From: JAPOXR01 sp965199765
GTDB lineage: Bacteria > Pseudomonadota > Alphaproteobacteria > Rhodobacterales > Rhodobacteraceae
Reading direction: 5' to 3'
NCBI GenBank assembly: GCA_965199765.1
Contig: CBDATC010000002.1
Span: 1,302,001 to 1,366,000, forward strand
Length of the DNA stretch: 64,000 nucleotides
The translations under genes were made by a program, and so were the position numbers. This document shows, piece by piece, positions 27,209 to 35,093 of this stretch. How positions within the stretch are numbered: the first letter of the stretch is position 1; each line of letters opens with the position of its first letter. The notes under the pieces were generated by a model. The model ran no database searches. It was not told the DNA's origin and saw nothing but the letters and a program-made list of their open reading frames with translations.

Positions 27209-28629
27209 TCCTGAACCCTCTCACGAATTAACGATTGAATCTGCGCCAGATCATTGTCCACCTTGGTCGTCCGCTCCGGACGATCAAAAATATCTGCCAT
27301 CGCATCTGGCAGTGACGGATGAATGCCGGTGGCGCGCTTCACAGCATCAGGAAACTTCGCGGGATGGGCCGTTGCAACCGCGATCATGGGCGTCTGACCT
27401 TGTTCAAAAAATTCCTGCGCGACTTTGATGCCCACAGCACTGTGAGGACATACCAATTGTCCGGTGGACTTCCAGACTTTCTGCAAACTCGAGCGGGTCT
27501 CTTCCTCCGTAGCCATCCCGCTCGAATAATGCTGCCGAAGTCCTGACATCAGGTCGTCCTCGATGTGAAACCCGCCTTGACCCAGCCTTTGCATCATGTT
27601 GCGGACTCTTGACCCGTTCTTGCCGCTCGCCTCAAACAGCGCGCGTTCAAAATTCGAACTCACTTGAATGTCCATGGAAGGGCTGTCGGTGGCATGCACT
27701 CTGTCCTTGATATAGCTGCCACCGTTCAATGCGCGATGCAGAATGTCATTCTGATTCGTCGCGACGACAAGCTTCTCGATCGGAAGTCCCATTTGCTTCG
27801 CAACGTATCCGGAAAAAACGTCGCCGAAGTTTCCGGTCGGCACTGCAAACGATATTTTCCGGTGTGGAGCTCCCAATGCCAACCCTGCCGCAACAAAATA
27901 AGCGGTCTGCACAACCAGACGAGCCCAGTTAATCGAGTTAACAGCCCCCAGGTTCATTTCCTGCCGAAACGCCGCATCATTGAACATATCCTTCACTATG
28001 GCCTGGCAATCGTCAAAGTCCCCATCGACTGCCAAGGCATGCACATTGCCTTCGACCGGCGTGGTCATCTGCCGACGCTGCACCTCGGAAACCCGGCCGT
28101 GCGGATAAAGGACAAAAACATCAGCCGCGCCTTGCCCGCGAAACGCTTCGATTGCAGCTGATCCCGTGTCGCCGCTGGTCGCGCCGACAATCGTCACGCG
28201 TTGGTTCCTTCTGCGCAGAATCCGGTCGAACATGCGGCCGACCATCTGCATTGCAAAATCCTTGAAGGCCAGAGTCGGACCATGGAATAACTCCAGCACG
28301 AACAGTCCGCTGTCCAATTGCTGAAGCGGACACTTCGCAGGATGGCGGAACATTTCATACGATTCGCTGGCCAGCTGACTGAGTTGATTCGCGCTGAACG
28401 CGGCGCCAACGAACGGCTGGACAACGCGCCGCACAACTTCCTCATAGCTGCATTCGCTCATGGCCTCGAATTCAGCCGGTTCCAGACTTGGCCATGAATC
28501 AGGCACAAACAGTCCGCCATCACTCGCCAAACCAGCGAGCATCGCCTGTTCAAAGTTCAACGGCTCAGACTGGCCGCGCGTCGAAATATACTGCAGATCT
28601 GGCAACCGCCTGCCCCTATATGTCCTCAA
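27205..28629 (-). CDS. thrC: threonine synthase
   Basis: This PLP enzyme converts O-phosphohomoserine to threonine. Visible features are the N-terminal YISTRGQSEPLNFEQAMLAG, the PLP lysine in GPTLAFKDFAMQ, GATSGDTGSAAIEAFRG and the phosphate-binding FAVPTGNFGDVFSGY. Length 474 aa fits the group II enzymes. The ATG at 28629 overlaps the SURF1 gene by 14 bases; homologues start close to YISTRG, so an internal CTG 11 codons on is conceivable. Translational coupling on both sides. Confidence 0.94.
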   Translation of the reverse strand: MRTYRGRRLPDLQYISTRGQSEPLNFEQAMLAGLASDGGLFVPDSWPSLEPAEFEAMSECSYEEVVRRVVQPFVGAAFSANQLSQLASESYEMFRHPAKCPLQQLDSGLFVLELFHGPTLAFKDFAMQMVGRMFDRILRRRNQRVTIVGATSGDTGSAAIEAFRGQGAADVFVLYPHGRVSEVQRRQMTTPVEGNVHALAVDGDFDDCQAIVKDMFNDAAFRQEMNLGAVNSINWARLVVQTAYFVAAGLALGAPHRKISFAVPTGNFGDVFSGYVAKQMGLPIEKLVVATNQNDILHRALNGGSYIKDRVHATDSPSMDIQVSSNFERALFEASGKNGSRVRNMMQRLGQGGFHIEDDLMSGLRQHYSSGMATEEETRSSLQKVWKSTGQLVCPHSAVGIKVAQEFFEQGQTPMIAVATAHPAKFPDAVKRATGIHPSLPDAMADIFDRPERTTKVDNDLAQIQSLIRERVQE

Positions 28630-29305
28630 TTTTATGTCTGATGCGCCAAACCCAATACAACGTCATCCCGCACCAAGCTATGGCCATCAAGAACCATGTG
28701 ATGGCATAGTTCAGATGGTTGTTCGGGACGCCGGCGCTGTTCACCGGCAATGGCGTGCTTCCTTCAATCGCGGGGTTTGTGCGTCTTGCGACCAGTAGGA
28801 TTGGTTCGGTTTCCAGATACCCTGACATCATCTTCACATCTCTGGCGAACCAAAGATCGCCATCGGGCTGCGGTGTGAACCAAGAGTCGGTTTCATCTGG
28901 CCAATGCAGGTTTCCTGCAACGTGCAGCTGATCGGCGGATATCGACTGGCTTCGGACGCTTTCCAAAAAGAAGCCCAAATCCAGCATAATTCTTCGCTCC
29001 CCGGTCTTGAAAGCTGCAACAACCCGATAACCCGGACCAAATCCCTGCAGGCTGCTGAGCACGTAGACCTCGTCTCCGGTCAATTCGCCGACAGCCTCAA
29101 CGGCCAAGTAATTGTCCGCTGCTTCGCTTACCATCATTGGAATCGAAACAGGAGATGCATTCACCCGCGCCTCGATGGTCTTCAGCACGTCCAGCTTCCA
29201 TTGCAAACGTTGGATCTGCCAGGTTCCAAGCGACGACAGAACAGCGACTCCAAAAACACCGAGCAGCACCGGAAAAACAAACCGAACAGGCATGGACTCC
29301 GCCAT
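28616..29305 (-). CDS. SURF1-family cytochrome c oxidase assembly protein
   Basis: The 229-aa product has two membrane spans, one at the N-terminus (VFPVLLGVFGVAVLSSLGTW) and one near the C-terminus (NYAITWFLMAIAWCGMTLYW). The first is followed by the SURF1 opening GTWQIQRLQWK, and the second by a short basic tail. GFGPGYRVVAAFKTGERRIM is also typical. SURF1 helps insert heme a into oxidase subunit I. It lies in the cox operon between coxC and thrC, its usual alphaproteobacterial place. Confidence 0.88.
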   Translation of the reverse strand: MAESMPVRFVFPVLLGVFGVAVLSSLGTWQIQRLQWKLDVLKTIEARVNASPVSIPMMVSEAADNYLAVEAVGELTGDEVYVLSSLQGFGPGYRVVAAFKTGERRIMLDLGFFLESVRSQSISADQLHVAGNLHWPDETDSWFTPQPDGDLWFARDVKMMSGYLETEPILLVARRTNPAIEGSTPLPVNSAGVPNNHLNYAITWFLMAIAWCGMTLYWVWRIRHKIEDI

Positions 29306-29457
29306 TCAAACCATCGAGCGCGAAAGAGAGTCGTATCCGCTGGCCGGCTTGCGCCGACCGATCCTATCCTGCAATGTGAATCTACCGATCTGCGACTTGG
29401 GAGAGAACGCCGTTGTTGATCGGATAACCTGCTGCGGCTGCGGCATCCACGAACGAA

Positions 29458-30249
29458 TCAGCCTCCCCAAATATAAACCGCGGCAAAAAGAAACAGCCAG
29501 ACCACATCGACAAAGTGCCAGTACCAAGCCGCTGTCTCAAAACCAACATGGGCTGCGGGATTCATTTGACCGGCCAATGCCCGCATCAGGCAAACGAACA
29601 AAAATATCGAGCCAATGATCACATGCGCGCCATGAAAACCAGTCGCCATGAAAAAGCTGGCGCCATAAATGTTTCCTGCATAGCCAAACGCCGCGTGCGA
29701 ATACTCATAGGCCTGAAGGGCGGTGAAGGCCACGCCGAGAATGATTGCGAGCGTCAGGCCATTAATCAAGTCGCGGCGGTTGTTTTCGTGCGCCAGCGCA
29801 TGGTGTGCCCATGTGCAGGCTGCGCCTGAAGCCAGCAAGATAAGCGTATTGATCAATGGCAGATGCCAGGGATCGAAGGTTTCGATGCCAACGGGCGGCC
29901 AAACACCGCCTGATCCCTCCTCCATCGGATACAGCGCATGCTTGAAAAAATTCCAGAACCATGCCGAAAAGAACATGATTTCCGACATCACAAACAGGAT
30001 GAAGCCGTATCTCAAGCCGATACGGACAACCGGCGTATGATCACCGGTTTCAGCTTCCCGAATCACATCGGACCACCATGCAACCATCACATAGACGACT
30101 GCCGCGGCGCCGATCAACAGCAACCAAGGTCCGTGATCATGAAAAAACAGAACCGCGCCGAACAGCATGACAAACCCGCCGACTGCACCCAGAAAGGGCC
30201 AGACTGATGGATTCAGGATATGGTAGTCGTGATTGGTTGCATGTGCCAT
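29458..30249 (-). CDS. coxC: cytochrome c oxidase subunit III
   Basis: The 263-aa polytopic protein starts MAHATNHDYHILNPSVWPFL and carries family markers: RYGFILFVMSEIMFFSAWFW, GVWPPVGIETFDPWHLPLIN, GFHGAHVIIGSIFL and a C-terminal AAWYWHFVDVVWLFLF. Seven hydrophobic spans can be counted. It is a membrane subunit of the aa3 oxidase. Two bases separate it from ctaG; about 150 bp without a gene lie between it and SURF1. Confidence 0.95.
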   Translation of the reverse strand: MAHATNHDYHILNPSVWPFLGAVGGFVMLFGAVLFFHDHGPWLLLIGAAAVVYVMVAWWSDVIREAETGDHTPVVRIGLRYGFILFVMSEIMFFSAWFWNFFKHALYPMEEGSGGVWPPVGIETFDPWHLPLINTLILLASGAACTWAHHALAHENNRRDLINGLTLAIILGVAFTALQAYEYSHAAFGYAGNIYGASFFMATGFHGAHVIIGSIFLFVCLMRALAGQMNPAAHVGFETAAWYWHFVDVVWLFLFAAVYIWGG

Positions 30250-30251
30250 TT

Positions 30252-30854
30252 CTAATTATTCCGGACCAATTCAATTTGCTCGGTTTTCGCCATAGCCTGG
30301 CGGTTGTCGGACAGTTCATCCTCCGACAATTCCATTCGGTGAAAGGTGTAAGACAGCGTTATTGTCGAAGCGGCGGACGCTTCGGAATCATTCAATATGT
30401 CGGTATCCACAAAAAAACTAACCGGCATTTCAACCCGTTCACCCGGCTGCAGCACTTGTTCTTCAAAGCAAAAACAGTCGACTTTAACAAAATACGCTCC
30501 GGCGGTGAACGGATAAACGTTGAAACTCGCAGTCCCGGCAATTGGCATCGAAGTCGGGTTGTAGGCTTCATAGAATGCCAGGACCTGCTCTCCGAGCCTG
30601 ACTTCGATTTCGCGCTCAATTGGTTTGAACCGCCATGGCATGCCGCGTTCCAACGAAGCGTCAAACCGAACTTTCACAGTCTGCTCCAGCACTTCACTGT
30701 CGAATGACTCGGCCGTCAGCGGCTGTCCTCCGTATCCCGTGACCCGGCAAAACCAATCATACAGAGGAACCGACGCCCAAGTCGCCGCTCCCATGAAGAC
30801 GATGACGGCTATCAGGCCGAAAGCGCTGCGGCGATGACGATCCGCGTTGGTCAC
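30252..30854 (-). CDS. ctaG: cytochrome c oxidase assembly protein CtaG (Cox11)
   Basis: The 200-aa product has one N-terminal membrane anchor (FGLIAVIVFMGAATWASVPL), then LYDWFCRVTGYGG and the copper-binding CFCFEEQVLQPGE. It delivers copper to the CuB site of subunit I. ATGA overlap with the preceding small gene and two bases to coxC show a tight operon. Confidence 0.94.
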   Translation of the reverse strand: MTNADRHRRSAFGLIAVIVFMGAATWASVPLYDWFCRVTGYGGQPLTAESFDSEVLEQTVKVRFDASLERGMPWRFKPIEREIEVRLGEQVLAFYEAYNPTSMPIAGTASFNVYPFTAGAYFVKVDCFCFEEQVLQPGERVEMPVSFFVDTDILNDSEASAASTITLSYTFHRMELSEDELSDNRQAMAKTEQIELVRNN

Positions 30855-31036
30855 TGGCCTGCTTCCAGAAGCGAAGGCCGAACCGAATGATCAAAAGCCT
30901 CCATCTGATGTCCGCTGGACATTTTCACGATCGTGATGGCAAAGACCAAAATCACAAAACTTCCCAGCGCCGCCCCCAGAACAAGGTTGCGCCGCTTTCG
31001 CCTTGCATAGACTTCATGAGTTCCAGTCAGCGGCAT
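30851..31036 (-). CDS. small CoxF-like membrane protein
   Basis: This 61-aa protein has a basic stretch (YARRKRRN) and a single span (LVLGAALGSFVILVFAITIV). Its place between ctaB and ctaG is that of the CoxF assembly protein of Alphaproteobacteria. The ATG at 31036 overlaps the ctaB stop (TAATG); a second ATG two codons upstream is possible. Assignment rests on size, topology and position. Confidence 0.7.
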   Translation of the reverse strand: MPLTGTHEVYARRKRRNLVLGAALGSFVILVFAITIVKMSSGHQMEAFDHSVRPSLLEAGQ

Positions 31037-31998
31037 TACCATAAACCGCCGAATCGCATGCTGCTGTCAAAGGCCAGCCGCAGCGCCTCATCAGCCGCGA
31101 GCGCGGCGAAAAGCGCAAACAAATATGTGAGCGAAGTTCGGAAAAACCGCCTTTCTCCCGCCCAGCGCAAAGCCATCGACGCCTCTTTGCTGCCATTCAG
31201 CATTTGCCAGGCTTGGCGAACAAACAAAAAATTCATTACCAATGCTGTCATGGCGAACACCGGCCCGCCGATTTGACTGAATGCGATGGCCGCGGAAACC
31301 GGCACCAGCAGCAGTGTGTAGACCCATATCTGCCGCCGTGTCGCCCGGTCGCCATGAGTTACCGGGAGCATTGGAATCGAAGCGCGTCGGTAATCATCGG
31401 ACGAAAACAGCGCTAGAGCCCAAAAATGTGGTGGAGTCCACAGAAAAATCAATAAAAACAACAGCATGGGCGCGACAGCTAGACCACCGGTCGCAACCGC
31501 CCAGCCAATCAGCGGCGGCAGAGCGCCGGCTGCCCCGCCAATGACGATGTTCTGCGGCGTCTTGCGCTTCAACATCATCGTGTAAATGACCGCGTAGTAG
31601 AATATCGTGAAGGCGAGGAGAGCCGCTGCCAAGAAATTGGCCGTCAATGCAAGCATCACCACGGCGAATCCGGCAAGCCAGCTGCCGAGCATCAGCGAAT
31701 CCTGCCGAGTTACCCGGCCTGAGGGCACCGGGCGACTTCTGGTTCGGCGCATGAGACAATCGATATCCGCATCCCACCACATATTGAGAGCGCCTGAGGC
31801 CCCCGCTCCGATCGCAATGAACAGCACAGAAGCAAAAGCAATCACGGGGTGCAGGCTGCCGGGGGCAGCGAACATCGCCACCGCGGACGAAAAAACCGCC
31901 AACGACATAACGCGAGGCTTTAAGAGCGCGAACAGGTCTTCGACATGCGCTTCATCCGAGAAACGCAGATCCGCCGTTTCTGTGTTTATCCCTGCCAT
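31036..31998 (-). CDS. ctaB: heme O synthase (protoheme IX farnesyltransferase)
   Basis: The 320-aa polytopic UbiA-family enzyme makes heme O from heme B. The first Asp-rich motif is NMWWDADIDCLMRRTRSRP, and LLFLLIFLWTPPHFWALALF is the family signature around the second active region. YAVIYTMMLKRKTPQNIVIG also matches. It follows coxB by 33 bases. In most relatives the subunit I gene lies between these two; here it does not. Confidence 0.95.
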   Translation of the reverse strand: MAGINTETADLRFSDEAHVEDLFALLKPRVMSLAVFSSAVAMFAAPGSLHPVIAFASVLFIAIGAGASGALNMWWDADIDCLMRRTRSRPVPSGRVTRQDSLMLGSWLAGFAVVMLALTANFLAAALLAFTIFYYAVIYTMMLKRKTPQNIVIGGAAGALPPLIGWAVATGGLAVAPMLLFLLIFLWTPPHFWALALFSSDDYRRASIPMLPVTHGDRATRRQIWVYTLLLVPVSAAIAFSQIGGPVFAMTALVMNFLFVRQAWQMLNGSKEASMALRWAGERRFFRTSLTYLFALFAALAADEALRLAFDSSMRFGGLW

Positions 31999-32033
31999 TT
32001 CTGTGCCACCGCAGTCTGCTCAATCACAGACAA

Positions 32034-32900
32034 TCACTCAATCGACGCCAATCGAACATTTGAATCAATAGGAGCTTCGGCGTATTCCGCCACAGCATCC
32101 TGGATCCATTGGTCATAGGTTTCCTGGCTCACCACCTTGACGGTGATCGGCATGTAGGAGTGGTCTTTTCCGCATAACTCCGAGCATTGGCCGAAATACA
32201 CGCCCTCTTGTTCCGGCTTGAACCATAATCCGGCCAGACGGCCCGGAACACCGTCCTGCTTCACGCCAAAGGAAGGAATGGTCCAAGCATGGATGACGTC
32301 CGCGGCGGTCACATGCACCACCACCGTTTTTCCAACCGGCACGATTACCGCCGTATCGGTCGCCAGCAGATACTCGTCCTGCGCATAACCGTATGATTCA
32401 AGATCCTCGCGCGCCAGCATGAAACTGTCGAAGCTGAACTCATGGTCAGGATATTCGTAAGTCCAATACCATTGGTTTCCGGTGGCTTTGATCGTCACAT
32501 CGGCCTCAGGAATGATCTGCTGTTTAAAGAGTATGGGCAAAGACACCGAGCCAATGACGATCAGAATCACGATAGGGATCAATGTCCAGATAATTTCAAC
32601 CGGTGTATAATGAGAAAAAGTCGCGGGTTTTGGGTTGAATCTGCTGTTGTAGCGAATGATGACCCAAGCGAGAAGACCGACGACAATCAGGCAGATTACC
32701 GAAATGAGAATCAGCAAAAAATTATCAAACCAAACGATATCACGCATCAATTCAGTCGTTGCCACTTGAAAGGCGGTCAGTCCATCATACGGCCGTCCGA
32801 TGATTTCCAACGGCTGTTCAACCTCCGCAGCCAAAACCCCGCTCGCAGAAAGCGTTGACGCGAAGGCTGCTCCAACTAACCTGTTGGGGCGAAGTCCCAT
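32034..32900 (-). CDS. coxB: cytochrome c oxidase subunit II
   Basis: The CuA-carrying subunit shows the full copper site CSELCGKDHSYM in its C-terminal cupredoxin domain, HAWTIPSFGVKQD and the aromatic QWYWTYEYPD. Two membrane spans precede it (LLILISVICLIVVGLLAWVI and IWTLIPIVILIVIGSV-like). The start at 32900 gives a proper signal peptide (MGLRPNRLVGAAFASTLSAS); the frame is open upstream to 32981. First gene of the leftward cox operon, divergent from tldD. Confidence 0.94.
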   Translation of the reverse strand: MGLRPNRLVGAAFASTLSASGVLAAEVEQPLEIIGRPYDGLTAFQVATTELMRDIVWFDNFLLILISVICLIVVGLLAWVIIRYNSRFNPKPATFSHYTPVEIIWTLIPIVILIVIGSVSLPILFKQQIIPEADVTIKATGNQWYWTYEYPDHEFSFDSFMLAREDLESYGYAQDEYLLATDTAVIVPVGKTVVVHVTAADVIHAWTIPSFGVKQDGVPGRLAGLWFKPEQEGVYFGQCSELCGKDHSYMPITVKVVSQETYDQWIQDAVAEYAEAPIDSNVRLASIE

Positions 32901-33031
32901 TTGTTCTGTCCCCGTCGCAAATAATAAACAATGTCGACAGCACTGGGGAATCCCCAATGGTTGACAATCGCTGGAAACCATAAAATCGTCAAAATCGCAA
33001 GAACCTGTGTTATGAATATGTCGAAAAATAG

Positions 33032-34483
33032 ATGCGAAATAGGATGACCGCGGCGATGGCTCTCAGAACCAGCACATTCAATCCGTTCGAAACAAGGCTT
33101 GATGCCGAACGATCGCTGGAAATTCTACGGCACGCCAGTACCGGCGGAGACGATGGCGAGCTGTTCTTGGAACGACATCGCTCGCAATCCTTAGTCTATG
33201 ACGACCGAAGGGTTCGCAGCGCCAGCTATAGCGCGCGCGAGGGATTCGGGCTGCGCGCTGTGCTAGGAGAAGCCTCTGGCTACGCGCATTCGAATGATCT
33301 CAGCGAACGCGCCTTGAACAGAGCGGCTGATGCCGTTCGGTTTGCACTGGGCAACGGCGGCGGACGCATGTCTCCGCCTCCTGCGGAACGGGGCAAGGCA
33401 TTGTACGACGGCGCTGACACGGTCGGTGAAATCACAACGTCTGCAAAAGTCGAGATTCTCGAGACCATTGACGATTATCTGAGATCGAAGGATCGTCGGG
33501 TCGTTCAAGCCTCCATTTCGCTCGCCATCTCTATGCAGGAGATTGAAATCCTAAGACCGGACGGCGGATATGCAACCGACCGCAGACCGATGTCCCGTCT
33601 GGGCATTTCGGTGATTGTCGAAGCCAACGGCGTTCGTCACACAGGATACACCGGCCAAGGCGGCAGGTTTTCGCTGTCCGCCCTGGTCAAGCCCGAATCG
33701 TGGCGGCCATTGGCTGATGAAGCTTTGCGGGTGGCCCTCATCGGGTTAATCGCTGAACCGGCGCCAGCCGGTGTTATGGATGTCGTGCTGGGGCCGGGAT
33801 GGCCTGGAATTTTGCTGCATGAGGCGGTGGGACATGGGCTTGAGGGCGACTTCAACCGCAAAGGCTCGTCCGCGTTTTCGGGATTGATGGGCAAACGGGT
33901 CGCAGCGCCAGGCGTCACTGTCATCGACGATGGCACCATTCCAAAGCGCAGAGGATCAATCACGATTGATGATGAGGGCACACCAAGCCGTTCCACGGTT
34001 CTCATTGAAGACGGGATTTTGGTCGGTTATCTGCAGGACCGTCAGAACGCGCGGCTGACCGGTGGACAATCAACCGGGAATGGCCGCCGCGAATCTTTCG
34101 CCCACACGCCGATGCCTCGGATGACCAACACATTCATGAAATCGGGCAGCGCAGAACCTTCTGACGTGCTGGAAGACCTTAAGGATGGAATATACGCCGT
34201 CGGCTTCGGAGGCGGTCAGGTCGATATCACCAGCGGTAAGTTTGTTTTCTCCTGCACAGAAGCTTACCGTGTTCGGGACGGGAAAATCGGCCCACCGGTG
34301 AAAAATGCCACTCTAATCGGTGACGGAGCCACGGCGCTGAAAAATATTCGAGGCATCGGCAATGATCTGCAGCTGGATCCGGGAATCGGCAATTGCGGAA
34401 AGAACGGTCAATGGGTGCCGGTAGGGGTTGGACTTCCCACATTGATGATCAGTGGTTTGACCGTCGGCGGTCAAGCGGTCTGA
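33032..34483 (+). CDS. tldD: metalloprotease TldD
   Basis: The 483-aa product is the catalytic half of the TldD/TldE protease, which processes modified peptides and CcdA-type antitoxins. The zinc motif HEAVGHGLEGD is intact, followed by GKRVAAPGVTVIDDGT and QSTGNGRRESFAH. Three ATGs occur in the first nine codons; the first is used. Its divergent position next to coxB is common in Alphaproteobacteria. Confidence 0.92.
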   Translation: MRNRMTAAMALRTSTFNPFETRLDAERSLEILRHASTGGDDGELFLERHRSQSLVYDDRRVRSASYSAREGFGLRAVLGEASGYAHSNDLSERALNRAADAVRFALGNGGGRMSPPPAERGKALYDGADTVGEITTSAKVEILETIDDYLRSKDRRVVQASISLAISMQEIEILRPDGGYATDRRPMSRLGISVIVEANGVRHTGYTGQGGRFSLSALVKPESWRPLADEALRVALIGLIAEPAPAGVMDVVLGPGWPGILLHEAVGHGLEGDFNRKGSSAFSGLMGKRVAAPGVTVIDDGTIPKRRGSITIDDEGTPSRSTVLIEDGILVGYLQDRQNARLTGGQSTGNGRRESFAHTPMPRMTNTFMKSGSAEPSDVLEDLKDGIYAVGFGGGQVDITSGKFVFSCTEAYRVRDGKIGPPVKNATLIGDGATALKNIRGIGNDLQLDPGIGNCGKNGQWVPVGVGLPTLMISGLTVGGQAV

Positions 34484-35093
34484 AATCGTGAAGCTGTTAT
34501 GAGGCAGACACCGCACTAAAGCCTCTGCCCGATACAGCAGGTTCTGACGGGTGGGCTCAGCGCGCTGTCTTGCGGAGTTGCGGATTTTCCTGCAAGCCAG
34601 AACTCCCGCAAAATCGGATCTGTTTCCGCTCCTTCCGTCTTGCTGCTCGTCAGTGCCTTGGCTTTGACGGCTGTCTTTATCCTGTCCAGGCGCATCGGAG
34701 AGTTGTGGCTGGCTGGTCTCGTCCTTTTCCGTCGCGACGCACCCGCTGGTTGTAATCGCCTTCGCCCCGCTCACCGGTCCCGCGCCATCCGCTATACATC
34801 TCGCTGCCATGCCGGCCATCGTCGCCGGTCTTGTTTTTGGCAGCGCGACCGGCGGCCAATCCATTACAGCCGCGCCGGCAAAGGCCATTCGATGCGCCGT
34901 CGCTGCGAGCGCAGTCTATGCTTTCGGGATTGTTACAGCTCAGGAAGCGATGGAGAGTTCCTGCAAGAGAACAAGATTGTCACAATCCCGAGGCCTGTTG
35001 ATTCAAGCGGCATGATAAATTTGACAGATTGCGGTATTGTTTTGAATAGGCCCTTTCCCATCTAAATAGAAACTAGTGGCTTGGAGACGCTGA
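34484..35093. other. 610-bp region without a recognised gene
   Basis: Short open frames on both strands overlap here, none recognised. An imperfect inverted repeat at about 34572-34614 (TTGCGGAGTT versus AACTCCCGCAA) could fold after tldD. The last 60 bases are AT-richer and likely hold the topA promoter. Upstream neighbours of topA such as dprA are absent. Confidence 0.35.

Noticed and set aside
34640..35065. 141-aa plus-strand frame between tldD and topA
   Set aside because: Starts with a hydrophobic stretch but becomes Arg/Cys/His-rich as in a wrong frame; competing frames overlap on both strands.
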